A stretch of DNA of 64,000 nt from CAYVOV01 sp964453525 (GCA_964453525.1 CAYVOV010000016.1:1-64000), one strand, 5' to 3'; counted from the stretch's first letter, positions 1-8,386 are shown. Notes: a model not told the origin generated them from the sequence alone. Numbers and translations: made by a program.

Positions 1-50
1 ACTACCTGACCCATCGAGACTACCCTGATACCTTCCAGTATGCCTGCCAT
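1..50 (-). CDS. CoA transferase, CaiB/BaiF family (5' end only)
   Basis: Only the first 16 codons lie in the window; the gene runs off the left edge. The translation begins MAGILEGIRVVSMGQV, almost the same as the start of the complete CoA transferase at 422-1642. A strong ribosome binding site, GGAAGGAGA, lies just upstream of the ATG at position 50. The conserved GILEGxxVV opening is typical of family III CoA transferases, which move CoA between acyl groups. Two paralogues of the same family therefore stand in tandem on the minus strand. The substrate cannot be inferred. Confidence 0.8.
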   Translation of the reverse strand, partial: MAGILEGIRVVSMGQV

Positions 51-222
51 GTTAACGGTCTCCTTCCGTCAGGTTTCTGAGATTTGTTTGACACCAATCT
101 AGCTTATAGCATAAATATGCCTATTTATCAATACTGAGTAATAATGGCTTACGGGTAATAATTGTCTATGCAAGAGGAGATAAACATTTATTGACGTAAA
201 ATATCTCCCTCCCCCTACTAAG

Positions 223-388
223 AACCTTGCCTCAAATGTCATTCTGAGGAATCCGCCAGGGGTGGATAACGAAGAATCTCGGTGCAGGGCATATTATAAC
301 CACCGCCCCGAGACCCTTCACGGAGTTTAAACTGAGTGGAGCGGATGTGCTCAGGGTGACATAGATGTATGACTTTTATAGCGAGCCT
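223..388 (+). repeat. Family B MITE-like element, diverged copy
   Basis: This matches the other family B copies (5825-5989, 13326-13491, 45242-45407, 62545-62683). It opens with ACCTTGCCTCAAATGTCATT, has the internal GAAGAATCTC and GAGACCCTTC blocks, and closes with ATGACTTTTATAGCGAG. Its right end is the most diverged of the five. No coding capacity is seen. It fills most of the gap between the two CoA transferase genes. Confidence 0.75.
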
Positions 389-421
389 AGGCGAACTGGA
401 AAGGAGACTAAATAGTGGACT

Positions 422-1642
422 CTATAGGATTGCGCCCTGTTCTTTTAGTCTGGCAATATCTTCCCAGCTATAGCCGAGGTCGAGGAGAGTAAGCTCGGTG
501 TGCTGTCCTAGTTCCGGTGCCGGGCCTTTCACCTCAGCAGGATTCTGACGGAACTTGACCGGCGTGGCGACAACTTTAAAAGTCCCCAGAGGATGAGGCA
601 GGTCCACGTAAAAATCATTTACCAGTGCCTGGGGGTCATTAATGACTTCACTGGTGTTCTGAACACGGGAGTAAATCAAATTGTGTTCTCTGAAAATGGG
701 GTCCCATTCTTCCATGGTTTTGGTAGCAATCACTTCGTCTATTATTCTGATTAATTCCTCTCTATTATTCGCCCTATTCTCCAGACTATTGAAGCGGGGG
801 TCATCTACAAGTTCCGTTATCTCAAGGGCTTCGCAGAAATCAGGCCAGAAAGGGTCCGGCTGAATCATAGACATCTGAAACCATCGGTCATCACTGGTTC
901 TGTAAACACTGAAGAGAGGATTTTGCGCCTTGCTGCGGTCATCCTTCGGCATCGGACTACCTGCGAGGGCACTCTGGATTGGCAGGGCGATTGACCAGAC
1001 GCCGGCCTGAAAGAGTGATACTTCTATTTCCTGCCCTTCACCGGTCTTTTCTTTATGCAGCAGAGCGGCGAGAACACCGGCAAGAGCATGAGGTGCCGCC
1101 ACTCCACGGTCAATCGTGCCACCCGGCAACCTCGGCGGGGCCTTTCCCGGCTCGCTGACCATGTACTGCATCCCGGTGCGTGCCCAGCCGGCGGCATGGT
1201 CGAATCCCCGCAGGTCCTTGTCAGGACCTACCGACCCGTAACCGTTGATTGTAGCGTAAACAATCCCCGGATTGACCTTGCTGAGGCTGGCATAGTCCGC
1301 TTTAAGTTTAATGAGTGTGTCCGGGGTATAGTTGGACATGAAAACATCAGCTTTTTCAACGAGTTTGTAGAGTATCTCCTGGCCCGGCTCCGATTTCAGG
1401 TTCAGTGCCATGCTCTTTTTATTCCTGTTAACCAGTTGAAAGGTCCATCTCACTGTTCCGCCCTCGAGTTCGATATCCGTTTTAGTTCCGTGAGCAGCCA
1501 CCAATCCACGGAACATATCCCCGGTGAGGGGTTCAATCTTGAGGACGTCAGCTCCCCAATCAGCCATCCAGAGAGTGGCAACAGGAACGGCTTCCATGTG
1601 CTCCATGGCTACTACTTTAAGGCCTTCTAAGATACCTGGCAT
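422..1642 (-). CDS. CoA transferase, CaiB/BaiF (family III)
   Basis: A 406-residue protein, the usual length for a family III CoA transferase. These enzymes transfer CoA between carboxylic acids through an aspartyl-CoA thioester. The N-terminal Rossmann-type start (residues 1-40, GILEGLKVV...WGADVLKIE) and the block around residues 145-150 (RGFDHA) are conserved; D148 is the likely catalytic aspartate. The later GTIDRG segment is also typical. The ATG at 1642 is supported by AAGGAGATG. It is the second of two tandem paralogues. The substrate is unknown; candidates are carnitine-, formate-, benzylsuccinate- or acyl-carnitine-like acids. The family is certain, the specificity is not. Confidence 0.92.
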   Translation of the reverse strand: MPGILEGLKVVAMEHMEAVPVATLWMADWGADVLKIEPLTGDMFRGLVAAHGTKTDIELEGGTVRWTFQLVNRNKKSMALNLKSEPGQEILYKLVEKADVFMSNYTPDTLIKLKADYASLSKVNPGIVYATINGYGSVGPDKDLRGFDHAAGWARTGMQYMVSEPGKAPPRLPGGTIDRGVAAPHALAGVLAALLHKEKTGEGQEIEVSLFQAGVWSIALPIQSALAGSPMPKDDRSKAQNPLFSVYRTSDDRWFQMSMIQPDPFWPDFCEALEITELVDDPRFNSLENRANNREELIRIIDEVIATKTMEEWDPIFREHNLIYSRVQNTSEVINDPQALVNDFYVDLPHPLGTFKVVATPVKFRQNPAEVKGPAPELGQHTELTLLDLGYSWEDIARLKEQGAIL

Positions 1643-1813
1643 TCAATCATCTCCTTGTTATCTAATTTTATTCAGTCTGTCAGTATACATTATTGGTAAT
1701 ATTCGTGCAACATATCACAAATATTGTTCGTCCGCTTTATAAATGTTATTAATATAGTCCCATCTCACGTAATGGTCCGGTGCCGGTGATTTGAACTGGT
1801 TACCGGGGCGTGC

Positions 1814-1819
1814 TACTAT
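1814..1819 (+). promoter_or_regulatory. -10 box placed for leaderless transcription of the Nudix gene
   Basis: TACTAT ends 8 nt before the ATG at 1828 and there is no Shine-Dalgarno sequence between them. Transcription would start about at the start codon, so the mRNA would be leaderless. No clear -35 box was identified. Confidence 0.4.
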
Positions 1820-1827
1820 AGACAACG

Positions 1828-2430
1828 ATGCTGGAAAGACTCAAGGAAGCCCTTTCTCAGAGACATAAGAGCACCGTTTTTCAAAAGCGGAAACGTCGCG
1901 TTGTCGGCTCCGGAGTGACATCTGCCGCTGTTCTTGTTCCCATATTCTATAGAGATGGCGAGTATTACATTCTTTTTACGGAAAGGACAGACACAGTGCG
2001 GGACCATAAAGGCCAGATATCCTTTCCCGGCGGAGCTCATGAGCTGGAAGACCTGACGCTGCTCGATACCGCCCTGAGAGAATGCAAAGAAGAGATAGGC
2101 CTGGATGCCGGAGCGGTTGAGGTGCTGGGTGAGCTGGATGATATGCTCACCTTACACACAAATTACCTAGTTTCTCCTTTCGTCGGTATTATCCACTGGC
2201 CTTACTGGTTCAAAGTAGACCCCAAGGAAGTAAAACAAATAATTGAAGCACCGATATCGGCGCTGCTGGATAAGAACAACCTGCATCACGAGACTGAGAT
2301 GGTAAATGATAAGCTAATCAGCGGTTATTACTACGAATACAAGGGTAAGATAATCTGGGGAGCAACTGCCCGGATACTGACCCAGTTTCTGGATATATAC
2401 TCCCGGGTTATGAAGGAAGCAGGGGAGTAG
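1828..2430 (+). CDS. Nudix hydrolase, CoA pyrophosphatase-like (NudL type)
   Basis: A 200-residue Nudix hydrolase. The Nudix box is clear: the GQISFPGGA segment runs into a TALRECKEEIGL helix, with metal-binding glutamates in RECKEE. The FPGG-x-TALRE arrangement, with a slightly longer spacer than in MutT, is characteristic of CoA pyrophosphatases of the NudL/YeaB group, which cleave CoA to 3',5'-ADP and 4'-phosphopantetheine. It stands alone on the plus strand. There is no ribosome binding site, and a -10-like box lies immediately upstream, suggesting a leaderless transcript. Another Nudix activity on ADP-ribose or NADH is possible. Confidence 0.88.
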   Translation: MLERLKEALSQRHKSTVFQKRKRRVVGSGVTSAAVLVPIFYRDGEYYILFTERTDTVRDHKGQISFPGGAHELEDLTLLDTALRECKEEIGLDAGAVEVLGELDDMLTLHTNYLVSPFVGIIHWPYWFKVDPKEVKQIIEAPISALLDKNNLHHETEMVNDKLISGYYYEYKGKIIWGATARILTQFLDIYSRVMKEAGE

Positions 2431-2457
2431 AACTGGGTCCTGTTCCGGCGTACCCGA

Positions 2458-2823
2458 CTAGAATGTGACCTCTTCTTCCACGGCAACCTTTACTACATGG
2501 TTCAGAGTTATTCCTCTTGCGGCAGCCTCGGCAGCCATTTTATCGAACATTTCTCCGCTCTCAATTATTTCCGCCGTTCCCCAGAGCCGACATCCCTGGC
2601 GGGTCTCGGCATTATAGACTATCGCCGAAATCTTCGGGTTTTCTCTCAGGTTAGCCAGCGTATACAACCTGCCGCCGTCGGAAAAGACGACGTGTTCATC
2701 GTCGAGAATCCGGAAAGAGCCCCGCGGCGAGACATTCGGCTTGCCGTCCTTGCCGGCAGTAGCCACCATTGCCGGGTGAACCTCGCTTATTATCTTCTTC
2801 GCTTCCTCGCTTATCTTCGCCAT
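2458..2823 (-). CDS. Pyridoxamine 5'-phosphate oxidase-like FMN-binding protein
   Basis: A 121-residue single-domain split-barrel flavoprotein (MAKISEEAKK start). The pattern ATAGKDGKPNVSP near residues 22-34, followed by a FSDGG and NPKIS block, is typical of PNPOx-like/FMN-binding proteins in Chloroflexota and archaea. The start at 2823 is chosen because AAAGGAGGAC lies just upstream; a longer frame to 2862 has no such signal. These small proteins usually bind FMN or F420, but the reaction is unknown. A second, distinct member is at 25864-26286. Confidence 0.85.
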   Translation of the reverse strand: MAKISEEAKKIISEVHPAMVATAGKDGKPNVSPRGSFRILDDEHVVFSDGGRLYTLANLRENPKISAIVYNAETRQGCRLWGTAEIIESGEMFDKMAAEAAARGITLNHVVKVAVEEEVTF

Positions 2824-2930
2824 TCTAAAAGTCCTCCTTTGTAGTGTGGGAAATGGTAACATATGTACTCTGGGAAAACAAGATTTTATTCGTTAAGATA
2901 GATTTCTGTTCTTGCCCTTTTTATCCGTAA

Positions 2931-3254
2931 AACCCCTCCCCCGCTTTTATCTTTTCCCACCCACCACCCTTTAAGGTAGTTATGAGGGGGCTCTGCCCCC
3001 TCATAGACTCCCCCGTTCCAATTCGACAGATGGCTTCGTCCACCTGAAAAATATTATTGCTGACCGAGTTTTGCCTTTCTTTCCACATCAGAGAATTCCC
3101 ACTTTTACCTTAGCTCGGTTCGAATGCTTCCCGTTGATGTACTCTCAAGCTGGTTCTATATCTTCACTAAAAAAGATTTTTGAATCATTGAAGCCTTTTT
3201 TAAAGTCCCCCTCTCCTTAAAAAGGAGAGGGGGACTTCGTAACCGGGAGTGAGG
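2931..3254 (-). repeat. Family A intergenic repeat, near full length, minus orientation
   Basis: Read on the minus strand this copy starts CCTCACTCCCGGTTACGAAG and forms a long hairpin (AGTCCCCCTCTCC with GGAGAGGGGGACT). It continues through the family's GTGAAGATATAGA and TCAACGGGAAGC blocks and TCTGATGTGG. It then has the second hairpin ATGAGGGGGCAGAGCCCCCT and ends in GGTGGGTGGGA...GGGGGAGGGGTT. It carries no ORF and fills most of the 500-bp gap between 2823 and 3323. The hairpins could also end transcripts. Confidence 0.8.
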
Positions 3255-3310
3255 ATATATAGAATAATTGAATATAGTAAGTATAATGGGTTACAGCGAA
3301 CCGCCTGTGC

Positions 3311-3316
3311 TATAAT
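3311..3316 (+). promoter_or_regulatory. -10 box (TATAAT) for leaderless Trm112-like gene
   Basis: A perfect TATAAT ends 6 nt before the ATG at 3323, with no ribosome binding site in between. Initiation would begin at or very near the start codon. The -35 region (around 3288-3296, GGGTTACAG) is weak. Confidence 0.5.
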
Positions 3317-3322
3317 TAAGCC

Positions 3323-3505
3323 ATGAAAAAAGAGCTTATGGAGATTCTTGTCTGTCCGGTCTGCAAAGGAGAGCTTGAGCTTACCGTAGAAGAAGAGGAC
3401 GATAAGGAAGTTATCCGCGGTTCTCTCTTATGCGGTAGCTGCAATGAAACCTATCCCATCGTGGATGCAATCCCGAATTTACTACCGCCGGACCAGCGTG
3501 ACTAA
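3323..3505 (+). CDS. Trm112-like zinc-ribbon protein (UPF0434/YcaR family)
   Basis: A 60-residue protein with paired cysteines C11-x2-C14 and C37-x2-C40 and the conserved LVCPVCKGEL and YPIVDAIPNLLP segments. This matches the Trm112/YcaR family. In eukaryotes and archaea Trm112 activates methyltransferases; bacterial members are poorly characterised small zinc-binding proteins. It has no Shine-Dalgarno sequence and appears leaderless. Its stop codon overlaps the stop of the convergent queD gene in the shared bases CTAA (3502-3505), an unusually tight convergent arrangement. Confidence 0.9.
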   Translation: MKKELMEILVCPVCKGELELTVEEEDDKEVIRGSLLCGSCNETYPIVDAIPNLLPPDQRD

Positions 3506-3873
3506 TCAGGACTGTAGCTGACCCAGCTATCCGGAGATTCATATATTTCCACGCATGACAAGGCGGCTGTATCTCCTGCAAGTTTGGGTTCGAGCTCATT
3601 GTATATTGTTAGGGCGATATTCTCTGAAGAAGGGTTAATCTTATCAAATGGCGGCACGTCATTCAGGCAGGTATGGTCGAAGCGTGAGATGATATCATCC
3701 AGATGACGCTTCAGCACTGTAAAATCATAGGCAAGGCCTATCTCATTAAGCTGCGGTGCTTCCACTTTCACGATCACCCGATAGCGGTGTCCGTGCAATG
3801 CCTCGCACTTTCCCTGGTATTCCCTCAGGTAATGGGCGGCGTCAATATGCCTTTCGATGGATACCGTGTACAA
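3502..3873 (-). CDS. queD: 6-carboxytetrahydropterin synthase (QueD/PTPS family)
   Basis: A 123-residue protein of the 6-pyruvoyl-tetrahydropterin synthase family. Zinc ligands are visible as H14 and the H27-G-H29 pair, with C23 four residues upstream as the likely catalytic cysteine. D66-H67 (RFDHTCLND) and E109 (SCVEIYES) complete the active site. QueD converts dihydroneopterin triphosphate to 6-carboxytetrahydropterin in queuosine/7-deazapurine synthesis. The start is TTG at 3873 behind AGGGGAGAATA. It lies 9 bp downstream of folK, so the two pterin genes form one unit. A role in tetrahydrofolate synthesis is an alternative. The QueG-like gene at 4806 supports the queuosine reading. Confidence 0.88.
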   Translation of the reverse strand: MYTVSIERHIDAAHYLREYQGKCEALHGHRYRVIVKVEAPQLNEIGLAYDFTVLKRHLDDIISRFDHTCLNDVPPFDKINPSSENIALTIYNELEPKLAGDTAALSCVEIYESPDSWVSYSPD

Positions 3874-3882
3874 TATTCTCCC

Positions 3883-4383
3883 CTAGTCGCTCTCCCATTT
3901 TAGCACGCCCTGAGTCTCGGTTATATCTCCAAGCAATTCTCTGACCGTCTTGCCGTTTACCGGGTGAACGAAGTCGGGAGCAATCTCGGCAAGGGGCACC
4001 AGGACGAAAGCCCGTTCCGTGAGCCTGGGATGAGGAATCACCAGCTCTTCAGTATTGACAACCTGGTCGCCATAAAAAATGATATCAATATCCATCGGGC
4101 GGGGGGAGTTCGGTGAGTGAGGAACGGCTCTACCCAGCTTCTGTTCCGTACCCTTGGCAAGTTTCAGCAGTTCTTCCGGCGCCAGCCGGGTGAATACCTC
4201 ACAGACCAGGTTAAGGAAACGTGGCTGTTCGGTATTGCCAACCGGCTCGGTGTCATATATCGAAGATACCTTTCCCAGTGGCAGCCTCTGTGAGAGGATT
4301 TCTAATGTCCTATCCAGGTTTCCCTGGCGGTTGCCCATATTAGAGCCGAGGCAAAGATATACTTTTGCAGGCTGAGAACTCAT
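3883..4383 (-). CDS. folK: 2-amino-4-hydroxy-6-hydroxymethyldihydropteridine pyrophosphokinase
   Basis: A 166-residue HPPK, the usual length for FolK. The start VYLCLGSNMGNR and the family signature PRPMDIDIIFYG (about residues 94-105) are present, followed by IPHPRLTERAFVLVPL. It transfers pyrophosphate from ATP to 6-hydroxymethyl-dihydropterin in folate synthesis in the cytoplasm. The ATG at 4383 is preceded by GGGAGGGAATG. It is the first gene of a folK-queD pair; folP and folB are not in the window. Confidence 0.95.
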   Translation of the reverse strand: MSSQPAKVYLCLGSNMGNRQGNLDRTLEILSQRLPLGKVSSIYDTEPVGNTEQPRFLNLVCEVFTRLAPEELLKLAKGTEQKLGRAVPHSPNSPRPMDIDIIFYGDQVVNTEELVIPHPRLTERAFVLVPLAEIAPDFVHPVNGKTVRELLGDITETQGVLKWESD

Positions 4384-4805
4384 CTGACATTCCCTCCCGT
4401 TTACAGGATTATTATATCACAGTAAATTGACTTGCATAAGAATCCGGGAAGGATTCGCCTGACCCTCTTGCCGGCCTTTTACAGTTATTGTTTGGTTTTG
4501 GTTGAATGAAAGGCTCTCCCCCCCACCTGACAAAGTCTTGTGCGGCGGGCAGGCCTTAATCCCCCTCTCAAACGGCCCCCATACCTGATAGTTCGATTAT
4601 TCGCCTGTTTGAGAGGGGTTCACCCTGAAAGGTTCTCCGTTCGGCTGAGCTCAGTTCTGGTGACATCACTGGAACCACGACGAAGCCCTGAAGGGTCAGG
4701 GATGAGGTAAAAATTCCGTCCGGATGCGAAAAACTTTTTTTCAGAGGTTTTGACTTTTTAATTGAAAGATGTTACCTTTTTTCTTTACCTAGCAGGGGAT
4801 GAGAC
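4384..4805. other. Intergenic region between divergent folK and QueG-like genes
   Basis: This 422-bp spacer holds three things. A GC-rich 38-bp segment at about 4518-4556 is repeated in opposite orientation at 34731-34768. A perfect 12-bp inverted repeat (CCCCTCTCAAAC at 4562-4573 with GTTTGAGAGGGG at 4607-4618) encloses 33 nt. A possible promoter, TTGACT (4750-4755), 17-bp spacer, TACCTT (4773-4778), would serve the plus-strand gene at 4806. No ORF is credible here. Confidence 0.45.
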
Positions 4806-5729
4806 GTGGTGAATATTTCCGGGCAAATTTCACAGGCGATGAGTCAATACGGCTACAGATTCGGTACCGTATCTATTACACGTCTGATTGAAGTCCAGGA
4901 GGCAGTTGCGGCGTTGGTCAGACAGGGACTGGTAAACAGGCAGTTATCCGCAGGGTGGCATTTTTATCTGAGGACAAATGATGGTCTGCCGGAAGCGAAG
5001 ACGATAATAATCTTGGCGATGCCGCAGCCGATTACACGCCTCAGGTTCGAATGGCAGGGAAACGTTTACCTTGCTGATGTCTCCCCGAATTATTTTTACA
5101 GGGCAGACGAATCCCGTGCCGAAGAGATTCTGAACGGCGTGCTGGGACCCTCCGGCTATAAGGTAGTAAAAGACAGTCCGGCAATGAAAACGCTGGCAGT
5201 GCGCAGCGGGCTGGCGGAATACGGCAAAAACAATATCAGTTATATTCAGGGAATAGGCAGTTTCTACCGGTTGGCAGCTTTCTATACCGATTGTGTTGTT
5301 GAGGAAAAAACATGGCGAGAATCCCGGGTGATGGAGGCATGTGAAGAATGCTCGCTGTGCCGGGATAGCTGCCCGACCGGTAGTATTGATGCCGACCGCT
5401 TCCTGATTCATGCCGAAAAATGTCTGGGCTCACTTAACGAGAGAGACCCGGACTATCCCTACTGGGTCCGGCTTCAGCCCGGTTGGCATAGTGCCTTCAT
5501 CGGCTGCATGAGCTGTCAGTTCGCCTGCCCGGTAAATAAACCTTATCTGGATAATATCGTAATGGGACCGGCATTCACTGAGGAAGAGGCCGGTCAAATT
5601 CTGGAGGCAGTATCCGTTGAGAATTTGTCTCCGGATACACTGCAGAAACTTGATAGTCCTAGTGCTGCGTCATACCGGCGTTTACCGGCAAACCTGAGAG
5701 CACTCATCGAAAAACAAAGTAAAGAATGA
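4806..5729 (+). CDS. Epoxyqueuosine reductase-like 4Fe-4S protein (QueG family, distant)
   Basis: A 307-residue protein with the layout of QueG and reductive-dehalogenase-like cobalamin/iron-sulfur proteins. An N-terminal domain has the conserved VRSGLAEYGKNNISY segment (about residues 138-152). Two [4Fe-4S] motifs follow, CEECSLCRDSCPTGSI and a later CMSCQFACPVNK. QueG reduces epoxyqueuosine to queuosine in tRNA. The nearby queD fits, but the protein is diverged and may reduce another substrate. Two GTG codons at 4806 and 4809 can serve as start. It is a single-gene unit. Confidence 0.7.
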   Translation: MVNISGQISQAMSQYGYRFGTVSITRLIEVQEAVAALVRQGLVNRQLSAGWHFYLRTNDGLPEAKTIIILAMPQPITRLRFEWQGNVYLADVSPNYFYRADESRAEEILNGVLGPSGYKVVKDSPAMKTLAVRSGLAEYGKNNISYIQGIGSFYRLAAFYTDCVVEEKTWRESRVMEACEECSLCRDSCPTGSIDADRFLIHAEKCLGSLNERDPDYPYWVRLQPGWHSAFIGCMSCQFACPVNKPYLDNIVMGPAFTEEEAGQILEAVSVENLSPDTLQKLDSPSAASYRRLPANLRALIEKQSKE

Positions 5730-5797
5730 CAATATAACCTTTTCTATCTCCTGTTATTATTTTATCTGACTCTATCGCCCTTTAATGGAGATTAATT

Positions 5798-6030
5798 AAC
5801 CCTATCCCCCTTCCCTTTGAAAAGAGCCTTGCCTCAATGTCATTCTGAGGAATCCGCCAGGGGTGGATGACGAAGAATCTCAAGGTAGGGGATATTATAA
5901 CCACTACCCCGAGACCCTTCACGGAGTTTACACTGAGCGGAGCGAATGTGCTCAGGGTGACAGGAACACACGGCTTTTAGGGCAAGACTCCTTAAAAAGG
6001 GGAGGGGGGACTTCGTAATTGGGGGTAAGG
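5798..6030 (-). repeat. Short family A derivative interrupted by a family B element
   Basis: Without the insertion the minus strand reads from CCTTACCCCCAATTACG through a GGGAGGGGG/CCCCCTTCCC hairpin to AGGGTT. That is the two ends of family A with the middle missing. The hairpin is split by the family B copy at 5825-5989. Flanks CTTTGAAAAG and CCTTAAAAAG look like an imperfect target duplication. Confidence 0.65.
5825..5989 (+). repeat. Family B MITE-like element
   Basis: A 165-bp copy with inverted ends AGCCTTGCCTCAA and the complement of GGCTTTTAGGGCAAGACT. It has internal short palindromes and no ORF. It is inserted in a family A hairpin. See 62545-62683 for the clearest target duplication. 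Confidence 0.8.
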
Positions 6031-6127
6031 ATATATGTTTGGTGGTCTTGTCGCCTGAAGGACAATGTGGTAGCATTTTGATTGTTTATGTATCCCTTGC
6101 GAATAATAGCTGTCAATGAGGTGAGTG

Positions 6128-6472
6128 ATGGAAGACTGCATTTTTTGTAAGATTGTAGTTGGTGAGATACCTGCCGAAATAGTTTACCGGAGCGAAGAAA
6201 TAATCGCTTTCCGTGACATTAATCCTGAGGCACCGGTGCATGTGCAAATAATCCCCAGGAAACATATTGCTTCAATTGCAGATATTTCCGGTGACGAATA
6301 TTACCTGGCGGGTGAAATGGTGAAGGCAGCCAATCAACTGGCGAAGTATGAAGGCATTGCCGAAAGTGGCTACCGCCTGACGATGAACTGCGGCAAGCAG
6401 GGCGGTCAGCTTGTACCCCATCTCCATATGCACCTTCTCGGCGGACGCCAGATGTCAAACAAGCTGGGTTAA
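6128..6472 (+). CDS. HIT family hydrolase (HINT type)
   Basis: A 114-residue histidine-triad protein. The triad H98-x-H100-x-H102 (PHLHMHLLGG) lies at the C-terminus, and C4-x2-C7 near the N-terminus fits the zinc-binding variant of HINT. These proteins hydrolyse nucleoside phosphoramidates such as AMP-lysine. The ATG at 6128 is used because GAGGTG precedes it; a GTG three bases upstream is possible. It converges with the MFS gene, whose stop lies 8 bp away. Confidence 0.92.
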   Translation: MEDCIFCKIVVGEIPAEIVYRSEEIIAFRDINPEAPVHVQIIPRKHIASIADISGDEYYLAGEMVKAANQLAKYEGIAESGYRLTMNCGKQGGQLVPHLHMHLLGGRQMSNKLG

Positions 6473-6479
6473 TCGGTGT

Positions 6480-7826
6480 TTATCTATCCGGGGGCACAAT
6501 ATCTGCTGCACTGGCAAAGCGGCGCGCCTTCGGCGGTCGTACCAGTCCCATGGCTGTAGCGGATACGCCGAACAGGGCAATAATCGTGTAAAATGCCGGA
6601 TGGTATGAACCCAGGATATCGAACACGGCGTTTATGGCAATCGGGCCGGAGGCGCCGAAGCCGAATGCTACCAGAAATGCCAGCGACCTGACCATACCCA
6701 AGCTCAGGCGTCCGAAATTATTAGCCCAGAGGACTTCCTGAATTACCACGATGCCGGAAAGCCCTGTTCCATACAGGGCTATGGCCAGCCAGAGGAGGGG
6801 AGGCTGGCCGGCGAAAATAAGAAGAAAGACGGCTGTAGCCTGGATGATGAACGGTATAACACGGACGATTACCCGGTGAGCGTGTTCAGCAATGAATCCC
6901 ATGAACAGGAGCGCCGCTGCCGCCATTATCGCCCGGAAGGTCATCACCGATGCCAGCATTGTTTCACCATAGCCAAGGTCCTGTATATACGGAGCCAGGC
7001 TGATATTGATACCCTGAAAAGCCATACTGTTGATACCGAAAGCTGCTGCCATCAGCCAGAAACTGGAGGTTTTCAGGACCTCGCGGCGACTCCATACCGG
7101 TTCCTGTGGTGGGGATACCTCGCTTACCGGATTCTGCAGCTCTTCCTCACGACTCCTCAATTCCGTAACACTGGGCTGGATTCCGTCCGGATAAAGTCCC
7201 ATATCTTCGGGCCGGCGGCGCATCAGGATGGTGGATGGAATCAGGACCACCAGCCAGGTGACAATAGCGAAGACATAGAACATTGTCTGCCAGCCAGAGG
7301 CGGCAATGACAAATACCGTGACCGGAGTGAAGATTATGTTGCTCAGATTGCTGCCGACGCGGCCGATGGCAAGGGCACGGCCGCGCTTCTTGATGAACCA
7401 GTTATTTATGGCGGTATTTGTTACCAGTCCTCCCATCAGAGCAAAGCCGATGGCTGATATGACGCCCCGCAGCAGATAGAACTGCCAGATGGTCGTCATT
7501 CGGGTTATCGCCAGCATTGCCAGGCCGACAACTATTGCCCCGATTGGCATTAGAACACGGGGTCCATAGCGGTCGATGATAGGACCGATAAGGGGCGCTA
7601 TCAGCGCCTCGGTTACCCGGGCAATAGTCTGGACGGCGGCCATAGCGCTGCGACTCCAGCCAAAATCAGCATGAAGCGGTTTGAAATAGAATCCAAGCAT
7701 TGATGAGAAGTGCTCGGCATAGGAGAGCTGCGCCAGGAAAGAAGCGGCAACGATATTCCATCCGTAGAAATAGCGAGGTTTTTTCCGGGGAGTTGCAGTA
7801 ACGTCGTCTATCTCATCGGGCGGCAT
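6480..7826 (-). CDS. MFS transporter (monocarboxylate/OFA-like)
   Basis: A 448-residue integral membrane protein with about twelve hydrophobic segments split by a charged cytoplasmic loop near residues 205-245. The N-terminal YFYGWNIVAASF motif and the RYGPR loop after TM2-3 place it in the major facilitator superfamily, near the monocarboxylate/oxalate-formate group. The substrate is probably an organic acid, but this is a guess. It is the last gene of a minus-strand run nadK, GNAT, Nudix, MFS, 23 bp after the Nudix gene. Confidence 0.88.
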   Translation of the reverse strand: MPPDEIDDVTATPRKKPRYFYGWNIVAASFLAQLSYAEHFSSMLGFYFKPLHADFGWSRSAMAAVQTIARVTEALIAPLIGPIIDRYGPRVLMPIGAIVVGLAMLAITRMTTIWQFYLLRGVISAIGFALMGGLVTNTAINNWFIKKRGRALAIGRVGSNLSNIIFTPVTVFVIAASGWQTMFYVFAIVTWLVVLIPSTILMRRRPEDMGLYPDGIQPSVTELRSREEELQNPVSEVSPPQEPVWSRREVLKTSSFWLMAAAFGINSMAFQGINISLAPYIQDLGYGETMLASVMTFRAIMAAAALLFMGFIAEHAHRVIVRVIPFIIQATAVFLLIFAGQPPLLWLAIALYGTGLSGIVVIQEVLWANNFGRLSLGMVRSLAFLVAFGFGASGPIAINAVFDILGSYHPAFYTIIALFGVSATAMGLVRPPKARRFASAADIVPPDR

Positions 7827-7849
7827 TTGGGCTTCTTTCTATTCCTTAT

Positions 7850-8386
7850 TCAATGCGTCTTCACGTACTCAAGAAAGGTAAGTAGCCCGGCGATGCTCTT
7901 GGCATCGCAGATGCTGCCCGAGGTAATGAGGCTGGATATTTCGGTAAGGGGTATTCTTACCACGGTGATGCCTTCCGTGTCTTCGGCATATAGCTGGCTG
8001 GGGGTAAGTTCATTAGCCAGGTAAAGGTGAAGGTATTCGTTGCAGAAGCCCGGCGTGGAGTAGAATCCTCCCAGCTTTTCTACTTTTCCCGGCAGGAAAC
8101 CGGTCTCTTCCTGCATTTCGCGGCGTACCGCATCGGCCGGGTCTTCATTGTCATCGATACCACCGGCAGGTAACTCCAATAATTCCTTCTGCAACGCGTG
8201 GCGGAACTGCCTGACGAGCAGGACATTATCTTCGGAATCCACTGCCACAATAACCACGACCTCGTTATGCTCGATAACTTCTCTTGTCGTTTCACTGCCA
8301 TCGGGCATTTGCAGGGTATCAATCCGCAGCTTTACTATATGTCCGTCAAAGACAGTCCGACTTGATAGTATCTTTTCCCCGGTCAT
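7850..8386 (-). CDS. Nudix hydrolase, ADP-ribose pyrophosphatase-like
   Basis: A 178-residue protein with a classical Nudix box, GGIDDNEDPADAVRREMQEE followed by TGF, preceded by LLELPA. The ELPAGG lead and the VRQFRHA segment are hallmarks of ADP-ribose pyrophosphatases (NudF), which hydrolyse ADP-ribose to AMP and ribose 5-phosphate. Its start overlaps the end of the GNAT gene by 4 bp (ATGA), so the two are translationally coupled. The neighbouring NAD kinase fits a role in nicotinamide nucleotide turnover. Confidence 0.9.
   Translation of the reverse strand: MTGEKILSSRTVFDGHIVKLRIDTLQMPDGSETTREVIEHNEVVVIVAVDSEDNVLLVRQFRHALQKELLELPAGGIDDNEDPADAVRREMQEETGFLPGKVEKLGGFYSTPGFCNEYLHLYLANELTPSQLYAEDTEGITVVRIPLTEISSLITSGSICDAKSIAGLLTFLEYVKTH

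Noticed and set aside
1743..1827. Possible tRNA-like sequence (TTTGAACTGG context) before the Nudix gene
   Set aside because: No acceptor, D or anticodon stem can be folded from the surrounding bases.
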